In this document: positions 24,916-31,873 of the stretch, piece after piece
Position numbering within the stretch: position 1 is the stretch's first letter
Layout of the letters: each line of letters opens with the position of its first letter
Assembly (NCBI RefSeq): GCF_009905435.1
Contig: NZ_JAAAMT010000004.1
Location: forward strand, 124,001-188,000
DNA from: Pseudomonas sp. R5(2019)
GTDB taxonomy: Bacteria; Pseudomonadota; Gammaproteobacteria; Pseudomonadales; Pseudomonadaceae
Direction of reading: 5' to 3'
Length of the DNA stretch: 64,000 nt
Translations under genes and position numbers: made by a program
The notes under the pieces: generated by a model
What the model was told of the DNA's origin: nothing
The model's input: only the letters and a program-made list of their open reading frames with translations
Databases searched by the model: none

Positions 24916-26166
24916 ATGTTTCAGAAGAAAATGGTGAGCCGTGGCGTGCGGTGCATCAGTGTGTTGAGTGTCATGGGGACGCCCCTGGTGACCCACGCTG
25001 ATGTAGTGGACGATAGCCATTTGAAGTTGGATATGAAGAACTTCTACTTCCACCGCAACTTTACCCAGGACGCGGCACCGGTTAATGAAGTGCACAGTTG
25101 GTCGCAAGGGTTCGACCTGCAGTACACCTCCGGGTACACCGATACTCCGCTGGCCGTCGGCCTGGATGTGAACGGTCAATACGCGGTACGCCTGGACTCC
25201 TCGGGCAATGACGGCTCGCTGCCGTTCAGCGTCAGCGAGCAACAGACCGCAAACGACTACAGTCGCGCGGGTGCTACCGCGAAGATGCGCTACTCGAAGA
25301 CGGAGTTGAAGATCGGCGACCACCGCCCGCAATTGCCGGTGGCTTACAATGACACCAGCCGGCAACTGGACACGCTCTACCAGGGGGCGGTGCTGGAGTC
25401 CAGGGAGATCGATGGGCTGACCCTGACGGGTGGACGCTTCTGGTCCAACGTGACGCGTGAATCTTCCAACCACGAGAAGTTGTACAAGTTTGGCACCCGC
25501 GATTCACTCGACAGCAGGGGCCTGGACTTTGGTGGGGCGACGTACAACCTTACCCGCCAACTGCAGGCCACGTACTTCTACGGAAAGTTGCACGATATTT
25601 ACCAGCAACATTACTTCGGTCTGGCGCACATGGCGGATCTGGGCAATGGCTACAAGCTCAAATCCGACCTGCGTTACTTCAATAACAACGAAGATGGCAA
25701 GGCACTCGGTGGCGAAGTGGATAACCGCTCCTATGGCGGCTTGTTCACCCTGCTCAAGGGCGGTCATATGTTTGCCGTCAGTTACCAGCGTATGCTCGGC
25801 GAGAGTATGTTCCCGACCCTCAATGGCTTTATTCCGCAACCTTATCTGGTGAACTGGTCGGTGCTCGGCTTCGTGCGGCCCGGCGAGCGTTCCTGGTCGG
25901 CCCGTTATGGCTATGACTTTGCCGCGCTGGGCGTCCCGGGCTTGAAGGTGTTCACCCGCTACACCAAGGGCACCCACTGGAACCGCGGTGGCAATCTCAG
26001 TGACAACGCCGAGAGCGAGCGCAATATCAACTTGAGCTACGTCGTGCAAAGCGGCTCGCTCAAGGGCTTGGGCTTCGAGGTGCGTAACAACCAGGTCAAA
26101 CAGAAATTCGGCAGCGATTACGACGAGTATCGTGTGGCGACCACTTACACCTGGAATTTCTGGTAA
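24916..26166 (+). CDS. OprD-family outer-membrane porin (third of three)
   Basis: 416 residues, the same precursor length as the first porin in this window. Signal peptide ends LVTHA before DVVDDSHLKLDMKNFYFHRNF; the C-terminus is YTWNFW. It shares with the 4.0-5.3 kb porin DIYQQHY, DLRYFNN, VDNRSYGG-type and YQRMLG segments, and SYVVQSG. ATG at 24916 follows AAAAGGGGATGT; an AT-rich TATAAATATATAAAA just upstream may hold its -10 box. Downstream of iacG on the same strand, it is the likely outer-membrane entry for the auxin-type substrate. Confidence 0.88.
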   Translation: MFQKKMVSRGVRCISVLSVMGTPLVTHADVVDDSHLKLDMKNFYFHRNFTQDAAPVNEVHSWSQGFDLQYTSGYTDTPLAVGLDVNGQYAVRLDSSGNDGSLPFSVSEQQTANDYSRAGATAKMRYSKTELKIGDHRPQLPVAYNDTSRQLDTLYQGAVLESREIDGLTLTGGRFWSNVTRESSNHEKLYKFGTRDSLDSRGLDFGGATYNLTRQLQATYFYGKLHDIYQQHYFGLAHMADLGNGYKLKSDLRYFNNNEDGKALGGEVDNRSYGGLFTLLKGGHMFAVSYQRMLGESMFPTLNGFIPQPYLVNWSVLGFVRPGERSWSARYGYDFAALGVPGLKVFTRYTKGTHWNRGGNLSDNAESERNINLSYVVQSGSLKGLGFEVRNNQVKQKFGSDYDEYRVATTYTWNFW

Positions 26167-26192
26167 CCCATCCCGACAGCTGACACCCCCCT

Positions 26193-26316
26193 GTAGGAGC
26201 CAGGCTCGCCTGCGATGGGGCGCGCAGCGGCCCCAATGGATATCAGCCCCGAAATCGCCGGGTCTGCTTCGCAGCCCATCGCAGCGGTCCGGCGATCCGG
26301 CAAGCCTGGCTCCTAC
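26193..26316. repeat. Extended REP pair with internal second palindrome
   Basis: GTAGGAGCCAGGCTCGCCTGCGATGGG (from 26193, in shortened arms) is inverted at GATCCGGCAAGCCTGGCTCCTAC (ending 26316). The interior has a further pair, GGGGCGCGCAGCGGCCCC and GCTTCGCAGCCCATCGC. It marks the right end of the aromatic island. The rest of the 334-bp gap up to 26500 holds no gene; it must carry the promoter of the lipoprotein gene. Confidence 0.75.
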
Positions 26317-26500
26317 ATCATCGCGGCCGAAATCGCGTGCAAGGTGGGTCAGGCGCTCTTTCGTCGAGTAATCCGCCTATCAAGGCTTGACATCCTGCAC
26401 AATCACGACCTGAACTGTAAGGTAAATGAAACCCAATTCATGCACCGCGCGCTATCGATGTGATGCACAATAGCGCAGACCGTTTTCCTCAGGATTTGCA

Positions 26501-27340
26501 ATGTCAAAGTCAACCGTCTTCGGTGCGCTGGTGCTGGCCCTTGTGCTGGCAGGCGCCACAGGCTGCTCATCTCAGAAAGCCGCCATCTACGAACACGAAA
26601 ACTTCGATGATTCCGGCACCTTTTCGCGCTCATTCGAAGTGAGCGATGCGGCCTCCTGCGAGGCGGCACGGCGTGCCTTGCTCAGCCAGGGCTACATCAT
26701 CACCAGCAGCGGGCCAGGCCAGGTCGCCGGGAACAAGAGCTTCCAGCAGACGGGCGAGTCGCACCTGCAAATCAGTTTCAACGTGGTCTGCGTCGCCGAC
26801 AGCGGCGATGACCACCGCTCGACCATGTTCGCCAATGCCCTGCAGGATCGTTATGCGCTGAAAAAGGTCAACAATTCGGCAAGCCTGGGCGTCGGCGTGC
26901 TGGGTTCGGTGTCGATGCCAATCGGCTCCACCGACGATTCGATGGTCAAGGTTGCCAGCGAAACCGTGGCATCCAGCCAGTTTTACGATCGCTATTTCGC
27001 GCTGGTCGAAAGCTTCCTGCCCAGCGAGAAGAAAACATCGAACAAGACGCCGGAACCGGTCAAGAAGGGTAATGAATTGGGTGTTCCGGAGCAGGCGCCC
27101 GCAGCGCCGGTGGCGGCAAGCCTGGCCCCGGCCCCGGCCCCGGCCCCGGCCCCGGCCCCGGCCCCGACCCCGGTCGAGACAGCACCGCCGGCTGCTGAGT
27201 CCGCACCGGTCGCTGCCCCCGCAGTGCAGGCGGCGGATGACGCCGAGCCTGCCTCACAACCGGTCGCGCCGCCGCCGGAAGCGCAGCCGATCGTTGCCGA
27301 ACCTGCAGCCGCCGCTGAATCGTCCGCAACCACGCCGTAA
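26501..27340 (+). CDS. DUF2242-type lipoprotein with C-terminal Pro-Ala tail
   Basis: 279 residues. Lipobox LAGATGC at residues 16-22 predicts lipid attachment at Cys22. Residues 25-170 are a compact domain (ENFDDSGTFSRSFEVSDAASCEAARRALLSQGYII) resembling DUF2242 proteins of Pseudomonas and Burkholderia. The last 90 residues are low-complexity, rich in Pro, Ala, Glu and Val, and probably cross the periplasm or peptidoglycan. Start ATG at 26501 after CAGGA. Function unknown; envelope location is inferred from the lipobox. Confidence 0.75.
   Translation: MSKSTVFGALVLALVLAGATGCSSQKAAIYEHENFDDSGTFSRSFEVSDAASCEAARRALLSQGYIITSSGPGQVAGNKSFQQTGESHLQISFNVVCVADSGDDHRSTMFANALQDRYALKKVNNSASLGVGVLGSVSMPIGSTDDSMVKVASETVASSQFYDRYFALVESFLPSEKKTSNKTPEPVKKGNELGVPEQAPAAPVAASLAPAPAPAPAPAPAPTPVETAPPAAESAPVAAPAVQAADDAEPASQPVAPPPEAQPIVAEPAAAAESSATTP
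27125..27172 (+). repeat. Six-base tandem repeat coding Ala-Pro
   Basis: Seven exact copies of GCCCCG (27125-27166) followed by a variant ACCCCG encode Ala-Pro dipeptides in the tail of the lipoprotein. Since the unit is six bases, length changes stay in frame, so slippage would only vary linker length. Confidence 0.9.
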
Positions 27341-27345
27341 TGTCG

Positions 27346-27371
27346 AAAAAAGGGCGGGATAATTTCCGCCC
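27346..27371 (-). terminator. Rho-independent terminator for the nitrilase-like/AraC operon
   Basis: Read on the minus strand: GGGCGG (complement of 27366-27371), an 8-nt loop region, CCGCCC (27352-27357), then six T residues. It lies just past the lipoprotein stop and ends minus-strand transcripts coming from the AraC gene at 27580, which therefore run antisense over the small ORF at 27490. Confidence 0.75.
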
Positions 27372-27489
27372 GGCCTGCTACGTTTAATTTCAAGAAAACA
27401 TGCGTGTCATGTTTTCGTCACCCAGGCACTTTAGGGTGAATGGAAGGTCAGTGAATTCAACGACCTGAACGAGACGAAGGAGCAGGCAA

Positions 27490-27576
27490 ATGGACGATTA
27501 CCAAGAAGAGTTGCTCGAGTACCAAGCGTTTGAACTTGACCCGCTGGAACCGGCGGACGACGCCACCGAACTTTAA
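27490..27576 (+). CDS. Small acidic 28-residue protein
   Basis: ATG at 27490 behind ACGAAGGAGC, an excellent ribosome site, encodes MDDYQEELLEYQAFELDPLE and eight further residues, ending TEL, then TAA at 27574. It is very acidic (about one third Asp or Glu) with two Tyr. The promoter is likely in 27341-27489. It lies 3 bp from the end of a convergent AraC gene. No function known to me; the strong ribosome site and good codon use are the reasons to call it real. Confidence 0.55.
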   Translation: MDDYQEELLEYQAFELDPLEPADDATEL

Positions 27577-27579
27577 CGT

Positions 27580-28620
27580 TCAGGCAAATTGCCGCTGGCT
27601 GCGGCGAAACTCGCCAGGTGTCTGGCCGCTCCAGCGCTTGAAGGCGCGTTGAAACGCCTCGGCTGAAGCAAACCCCAGCAAAAAGGCGATTTCGCCGAAG
27701 GCCAGTTCCGTATCACGGATATAGGCCATGGCCAGGTCGCGGCGGGTGTCATTGAGGATGGCGCGAAACTGAGTGCCTTCTTCGGCCAACTTGCGACGCA
27801 ATGTCCAGGTCGGCAGGCTCAGGCGAGCCGCCACTTCTTCCAGATTCGGTTCACACCCCCCATTGAGCAGAGGCCCCAACAGGCGGCTGATGCGCTCGCG
27901 CAAACTGCGGGTGCGAGTGGTCTGCTCCAATTCCTTTTCACACAACTGCAGCAAGTGCCGCCAGGTGCTGGGGCAATGTTGCGGGTTACGCAGGTTCAGG
28001 CTGGCGTGGCTGAGGCGCAACTGATTGTTCGGCGCCTCGAATTGCGCCGGCAAGTGGAAGAGGTCCTGGTAGTGCGAGGCATAGTCAGGTGCCGGGAACT
28101 CGATCTCCAGCCGTTCGGCCGTCAGCGTCACTTCGCACAGCCGCGATAGCTGCGAAAGCCAGCCGGAGAGGACCGAATCCACCACAAAGCGGTTGTAGGT
28201 GTTGTAAGGGCTGATGGAATAGAAGCGCAGCCAGGCGCCTTCATGGTCTTCATGAAAGCTGGATTGCCCACGGTAGTTGGAGGCATACAGCGGTTCAAAG
28301 CGGATCAGGGTGCGCGCCGCTTCCCGTACGTTCGGCGCCTGGGCGGCAGTGACGCCGGCAAGCCCGGCGTGGCTGAGCAAGGTGCGGTGGCCCATCTGCA
28401 GGCCCAGGCCCGGGTCGCCGGTCAGCTGGATGGCGGCGTGGCCCAGGCGCATGTAGCGCGGAATCGACAGTCGCGCTTCGGGCTCGGCCAGCCGCGCCGG
28501 GTCCAGCCCGTATTGCTCGAGCAGTGCACTCGGATCGTGGCCTGCGGCACGGACGGCCTCCGCCAGGCCATGGATAAAGCCCACCGACAAATCCCCCAGG
28601 CGCACCCGTGGTCGGTTCAT
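27580..28620 (-). CDS. AraC-family regulator (OruR/ArgR-like two-domain type)
   Basis: 346 residues. N-terminal arabinose-binding-like domain typical of the OruR/OxdR branch: LEQYGLDPARLAEPEARLSIPRYMRLGHAA. C-terminal DNA-binding domain with NLEEVAARLSLPTWTLRRKLAEEG and GEIAFLLGFASAEAFQRAFKRWSGQTPGEFRR. ATG at 28620, four bases after the stop of the membrane-anchored nitrilase-like gene, so they share a message. It probably controls a nearby or its own operon; the effector is unknown. Confidence 0.85.
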   Translation of the reverse strand: MNRPRVRLGDLSVGFIHGLAEAVRAAGHDPSALLEQYGLDPARLAEPEARLSIPRYMRLGHAAIQLTGDPGLGLQMGHRTLLSHAGLAGVTAAQAPNVREAARTLIRFEPLYASNYRGQSSFHEDHEGAWLRFYSISPYNTYNRFVVDSVLSGWLSQLSRLCEVTLTAERLEIEFPAPDYASHYQDLFHLPAQFEAPNNQLRLSHASLNLRNPQHCPSTWRHLLQLCEKELEQTTRTRSLRERISRLLGPLLNGGCEPNLEEVAARLSLPTWTLRRKLAEEGTQFRAILNDTRRDLAMAYIRDTELAFGEIAFLLGFASAEAFQRAFKRWSGQTPGEFRRSQRQFA

Positions 28621-28624
28621 CGGC

Positions 28625-29752
28625 TTACAACCAGACGTTCAGCAAGCGTGCGCCATGCAGGCTGATGCCGCTGTTGGCCTCGCCAAAGCGGCCGGAGAAG
28701 CTCTGGCCGGCACTGGGTCTGTCCCAAAAACGCCCGTTCATGAACACGCTGAGGCTGACCAGTGCGTTGGGCGAGAAAGCACTGCCGGCCAGGGTGAGTT
28801 TCTGCCAGGCCTGGGCTTCGCTCACTTCTCCGGCTTGCAGGCTTGGCTGAGGCGGGGCCCAGAGGCTTGGATAGCCGGTCCAGGGTTGCGACCAGCGGTC
28901 CTGGCCCTCCAGGTAAGCGGGCACTGCAATCAACCGGGCCGCCTGGGCGTCGAGCTGGCGGTAATTGTCCGGGTACCAGCTGTCGCTGCCGATCAGGATA
29001 CCCAGGCGCCCAGCCGGAGTATCCACCACTTGCAGGAGCGGTTCAGCGGCATTGAGGTAGCGCCGCGCCTTGCGATCAGGGTAGAGCTGGCGCTGGGGTT
29101 GGCCGATGGCGCGGCCATCATGGCCAAACACCACGCTGCTGTTGTACAGCGCGCCGCTGCCGGTTTTCAGCTGACCGTCCTGTACCCGTGGCTCGGGCAA
29201 GACGATGGAGCCTGCCACCAGCGTCACGCCAAACTCGCGAGCCAGGCCGCCAAACAGGTTCTGGTAATCCTCGGCCATGCGCCTGGCCTTCATGCGCAGG
29301 CGAGCGTCGGCCGTGCGATCGCGGCCTTCGGCGCGAACCCAGGCGGCGGCAAACTGCAAGGGGTTGCTCAGGGCCAGCCAGTTCTGGGCTTCTTCGCGGT
29401 GAATGGCCTGGTAAAACTCCTCTTTTTCGCCCGTGGTCCACAACCAGGTGCCGATATGCTCGGGCAGCACGACGATGGTTTTGCTGCTCAGAAAGCCCTT
29501 GGCCCGAGCCTGCTCCAGATAGGCCGCCAGCTTGCGGTGCAGGCGCGCGACGTTCTGATAGTCGCCCAGAAACAATTCGGGTTCGATGCCAAGCAGGTTG
29601 CCACGTTCGCCAGGCACGCCCTGCTCGAGGGCCAGTTGAATGCGCAGGTCCGACAGGTAATGCCCGACCGGACGCTGCCCGGCCCACAGCGCGTAGCCAC
29701 ACACCGTGGCGAGAAGGATGATTGCAACGATGCCAATCAGAAATTTACGCAT
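28625..29752 (-). CDS. Membrane-anchored nitrilase-superfamily protein lacking catalytic Cys and Lys
   Basis: 375 residues from the ATG at 29752 (a longer frame to 29803 is less likely). Residues 1-22 are one membrane segment (FLIGIVAIILLATVCGYALWA). The alpha-beta-beta-alpha nitrilase core is seen in IVVLPEHIG with the first triad residue Glu, then FGVTLVAGSIVLPE. At the nucleophile position, where families have ICxD, it reads LGILIGSDSWYPD, Gly for Cys; and the usual YRKxHL is QPQRQLYP, with no Lys. So it is probably not a working amidase and may bind a ligand or partner. It is first in an operon with an AraC regulator. Confidence 0.75.
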   Translation of the reverse strand: MRKFLIGIVAIILLATVCGYALWAGQRPVGHYLSDLRIQLALEQGVPGERGNLLGIEPELFLGDYQNVARLHRKLAAYLEQARAKGFLSSKTIVVLPEHIGTWLWTTGEKEEFYQAIHREEAQNWLALSNPLQFAAAWVRAEGRDRTADARLRMKARRMAEDYQNLFGGLAREFGVTLVAGSIVLPEPRVQDGQLKTGSGALYNSSVVFGHDGRAIGQPQRQLYPDRKARRYLNAAEPLLQVVDTPAGRLGILIGSDSWYPDNYRQLDAQAARLIAVPAYLEGQDRWSQPWTGYPSLWAPPQPSLQAGEVSEAQAWQKLTLAGSAFSPNALVSLSVFMNGRFWDRPSAGQSFSGRFGEANSGISLHGARLLNVWL

Positions 29753-29871
29753 GGAAACGCTTGGGATTTCTCTGGAATTTGAACCAAGGGTACGGTAAAG
29801 CAACGGGTCAGCGGGGATTTTGCACGAGAGAGCAGATTTTTTTCCGCTGAAAGCTGAATTCTAGCTGCGTT

Positions 29872-29977
29872 GGTCATTGAGTGGTGAACGCTTGCAAAGA
29901 GTGTCCTGTTCCGCAAAAGCCCAGGATGAGATTCTGGCTCGGGATCTAGGCGCCGGCCCACCAAGGTGGGCCTTTTT
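29872..29977 (+). ncRNA. Candidate small RNA (about 106 nt)
   Basis: A free-standing terminator in the 314-bp gap between two minus-strand genes requires a plus-strand transcript, yet no coding sequence precedes it. TTCTAGCT near 29859-29866 resembles an RpoS-type extended -10, giving a start near 29872. The interval contains unpaired stretches such as GCAAAGAGTGTCCTG and CCGCAAAAGCCCAGGATG. The length and possible RpoS control recall the RgsA/P16 RNA of pseudomonads, a comparison made from memory. The start and identity are inferred. Confidence 0.5.
29955..29977 (+). terminator. Rho-independent terminator
   Basis: GGCCCAC and GTGGGCC pair perfectly (29955-29972) around a short CAAG loop, followed by five T. 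It ends the candidate small RNA and points toward the convergent membrane-protein gene. Confidence 0.85.
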
Positions 29978-30066
29978 GTGGGGGCATTGAGCGAAAACGC
30001 CATTATGCGCAGTTCGGATTACTCACGGTTAACCGCGTTACCCGAACCGGGGCTTTCTCATTTGGC

Positions 30067-30726
30067 TTACTTGCGCGATGCCACGACAAGCGTGTTGTTC
30101 CAGCCGTTTTCCTTAGCCTCGAGGGTTTTCTTCGACCAGTGCGTCAGCAGCATCATGCTGGTGAAACCACCGACGATCAGCAGCGGATAAGCCGCCATCA
30201 GTTCAAGCAAGGAGTATTTCCAGGCCAGCGGACGGCCAACACCGAGCATCGCTGCATAGAACCAGGAAACAGCGGAGAAGGCGCCACTGAACAGGGCCAG
30301 TGTCCGCATACCGACGCTCAGGTCGAGCAGCGAACCTACACGCTGAACAGCAGGCAGTACGGCCGCATGCAAAACGAATCCATTAAGCGTCAGGAGAGCC
30401 ACAATGGCGATCTTCGCTTGGATCTTGGGATTTTCGAAATACACCAATCCCTTGTCGGCAACATCGATACCGACGATAGCGAAACCGGTGATCCACAGAA
30501 CGATCAGTGACCATGACACTGTTTTTTGCAAACTTGTAAGGTGATGAGCATCACTCGCGGAGCAACGCTCAGCCTTGAACAACTGCTGGGTCATGGCGAT
30601 GTCACTGGTCAACACTAAACCGATGGCGACGCAGCAAGCTATCAGGTGGACATACACAATGCCCAAGCGAAGAAATTCCGCAAATTGTTTGTCTGACAAT
30701 AGCGATGCAATGAATGATAATTCCAT
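30067..30726 (-). CDS. Hypothetical multi-pass inner-membrane protein
   Basis: 219 residues with about five to six membrane segments, e.g. GIVYVHLIACCVAIGLVLTS, WSLIVLWITGFAIVGIDVA, IAIVALLTLNGFVLHAAVLP and LMAAYPLLIVGGFTSMML. No enzymatic motif; conserved His in VYVHLIACC and LHAAVLP could be haem ligands, but this is uncertain. ATG at 30726. Codons and flanks are more AT-rich than the core genes, hinting at later acquisition. Function unknown. Confidence 0.65.
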   Translation of the reverse strand: MELSFIASLLSDKQFAEFLRLGIVYVHLIACCVAIGLVLTSDIAMTQQLFKAERCSASDAHHLTSLQKTVSWSLIVLWITGFAIVGIDVADKGLVYFENPKIQAKIAIVALLTLNGFVLHAAVLPAVQRVGSLLDLSVGMRTLALFSGAFSAVSWFYAAMLGVGRPLAWKYSLLELMAAYPLLIVGGFTSMMLLTHWSKKTLEAKENGWNNTLVVASRK

Positions 30727-31873
30727 GGTGACCTCATATAGTTATATTGTGTCGCGATACATTCGGTGGCGCTTACTTGGTTGGCCACCCTCGGCGATAT
30801 TAAGGTTCGTGTGTCTGAAAGATCAAATCATCAATTTCTAGCGATATGAATTAACTCCTGTGTTTGGTCAAAGAAGCCTCGCTGCCTAATAGGCATACAA
30901 TTCAATGATGGGTTGTGCTCAGCCAATGGCAGCCACCCAATGTCAGAACAGCAGGCTAATAAAGAGTTCATAATGGCCCGATTCTACCGATGAACGGCAA
31001 ATGGCCATCCCTGCCCAGTCATCGTGACAGCCATGGAGAAGCCCTATATAGAGGCTCTGCCTCGCCACCCATTGTTATGCTGACCTTAAATACGGATCCA
31101 GGATCCATTGTTTATCTTTGTATACAACATCATGCGGTGGTCGCTCTCAAAAAGGTCAACAGTGTTTTTTAATAACTTCTGATGAGTCTGTCGTTTCCTT
31201 GTTCTCTATCCGGGCTTATCAGAATAATATTTCAAATTCATGACGTGTGCCCCGTAATGTGAACATTTTTCCGGCGCACGATTTTATGCATTCATCTGTA
31301 CACCTCAAGTTGATGGTTTACCGGAGCCAAAGCGGCTACTGGGAGTGTTTGAGCTGTGCTCAGCGCAAAGCGTGTCATTACTGAAGCTGTCATCGAACTC
31401 CTGAGCCAGACGGTTACCTCGCTCGATGCAGTCGGGGGTGAGCCGAGTGCTGAGATGGGGCAATTGCTGCTGTTTTCCCGGGTTAGCGTACGTCAAGCCC
31501 GACTCCTCATGGACATGATTCGGATACAAAGCGCGCAGAGAATACGCTTCAGAAAAATAAATGCCAATGATAATAATTGCCATTTATATTCGATGGCGCA
31601 CCACCATCACTTAGCGTGTAATGCTTACTGGTTGAGTGCTGAGTTGTAGAGCCGCGTTAGCCATAGAAAAGCAGATACTCCAGCAAGACAAAGCGGTGCT
31701 ATCCAGCCAGCACTTGGCGTTCAGGGCCAAGCATTCAAGCCGATGCGCAAGAAGGTCAGGATCGAGGATCCAGTGCTGCTCAGGGCGCCTGATCACGACC
31801 GAAATCGTGAACAGGCACCTGGCGCATCAAGGGTGTGCGCCGTTGCGGCGCGAATTGTTGCACAGACAGGTCT
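30727..31873. other. AT-rich region without credible gene, probably decayed DNA
   Basis: About 1.15 kb. Open frames here are short (60-120 codons), overlap each other on opposite strands, lack ribosome sites and have no family resemblance that I recognise. Base composition is lower in GC than on either side. It begins beside a lower-GC membrane-protein gene and ends at a dehydrogenase large subunit whose expected cytochrome partner is absent. No CxxCH haem motif is found in it. It may be the remains of deleted genes. Confidence 0.5.
31566..31584. promoter_or_regulatory. Fur-box-like palindrome, possibly orphaned
   Basis: AATGATAATAATTGCCATT reads 14 of 19 the same on both strands and agrees with the 19-bp Fur consensus at 11 positions. 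No iron-uptake gene follows on either strand, so if real it is a relic of a lost iron-regulated gene. Confidence 0.35.

Noticed and set aside
31305..31649. Two overlapping opposite frames of about 95 codons in the AT-rich region
   Set aside because: Mutually exclusive, without ribosome sites or recognisable domains; left as part of the decayed region.
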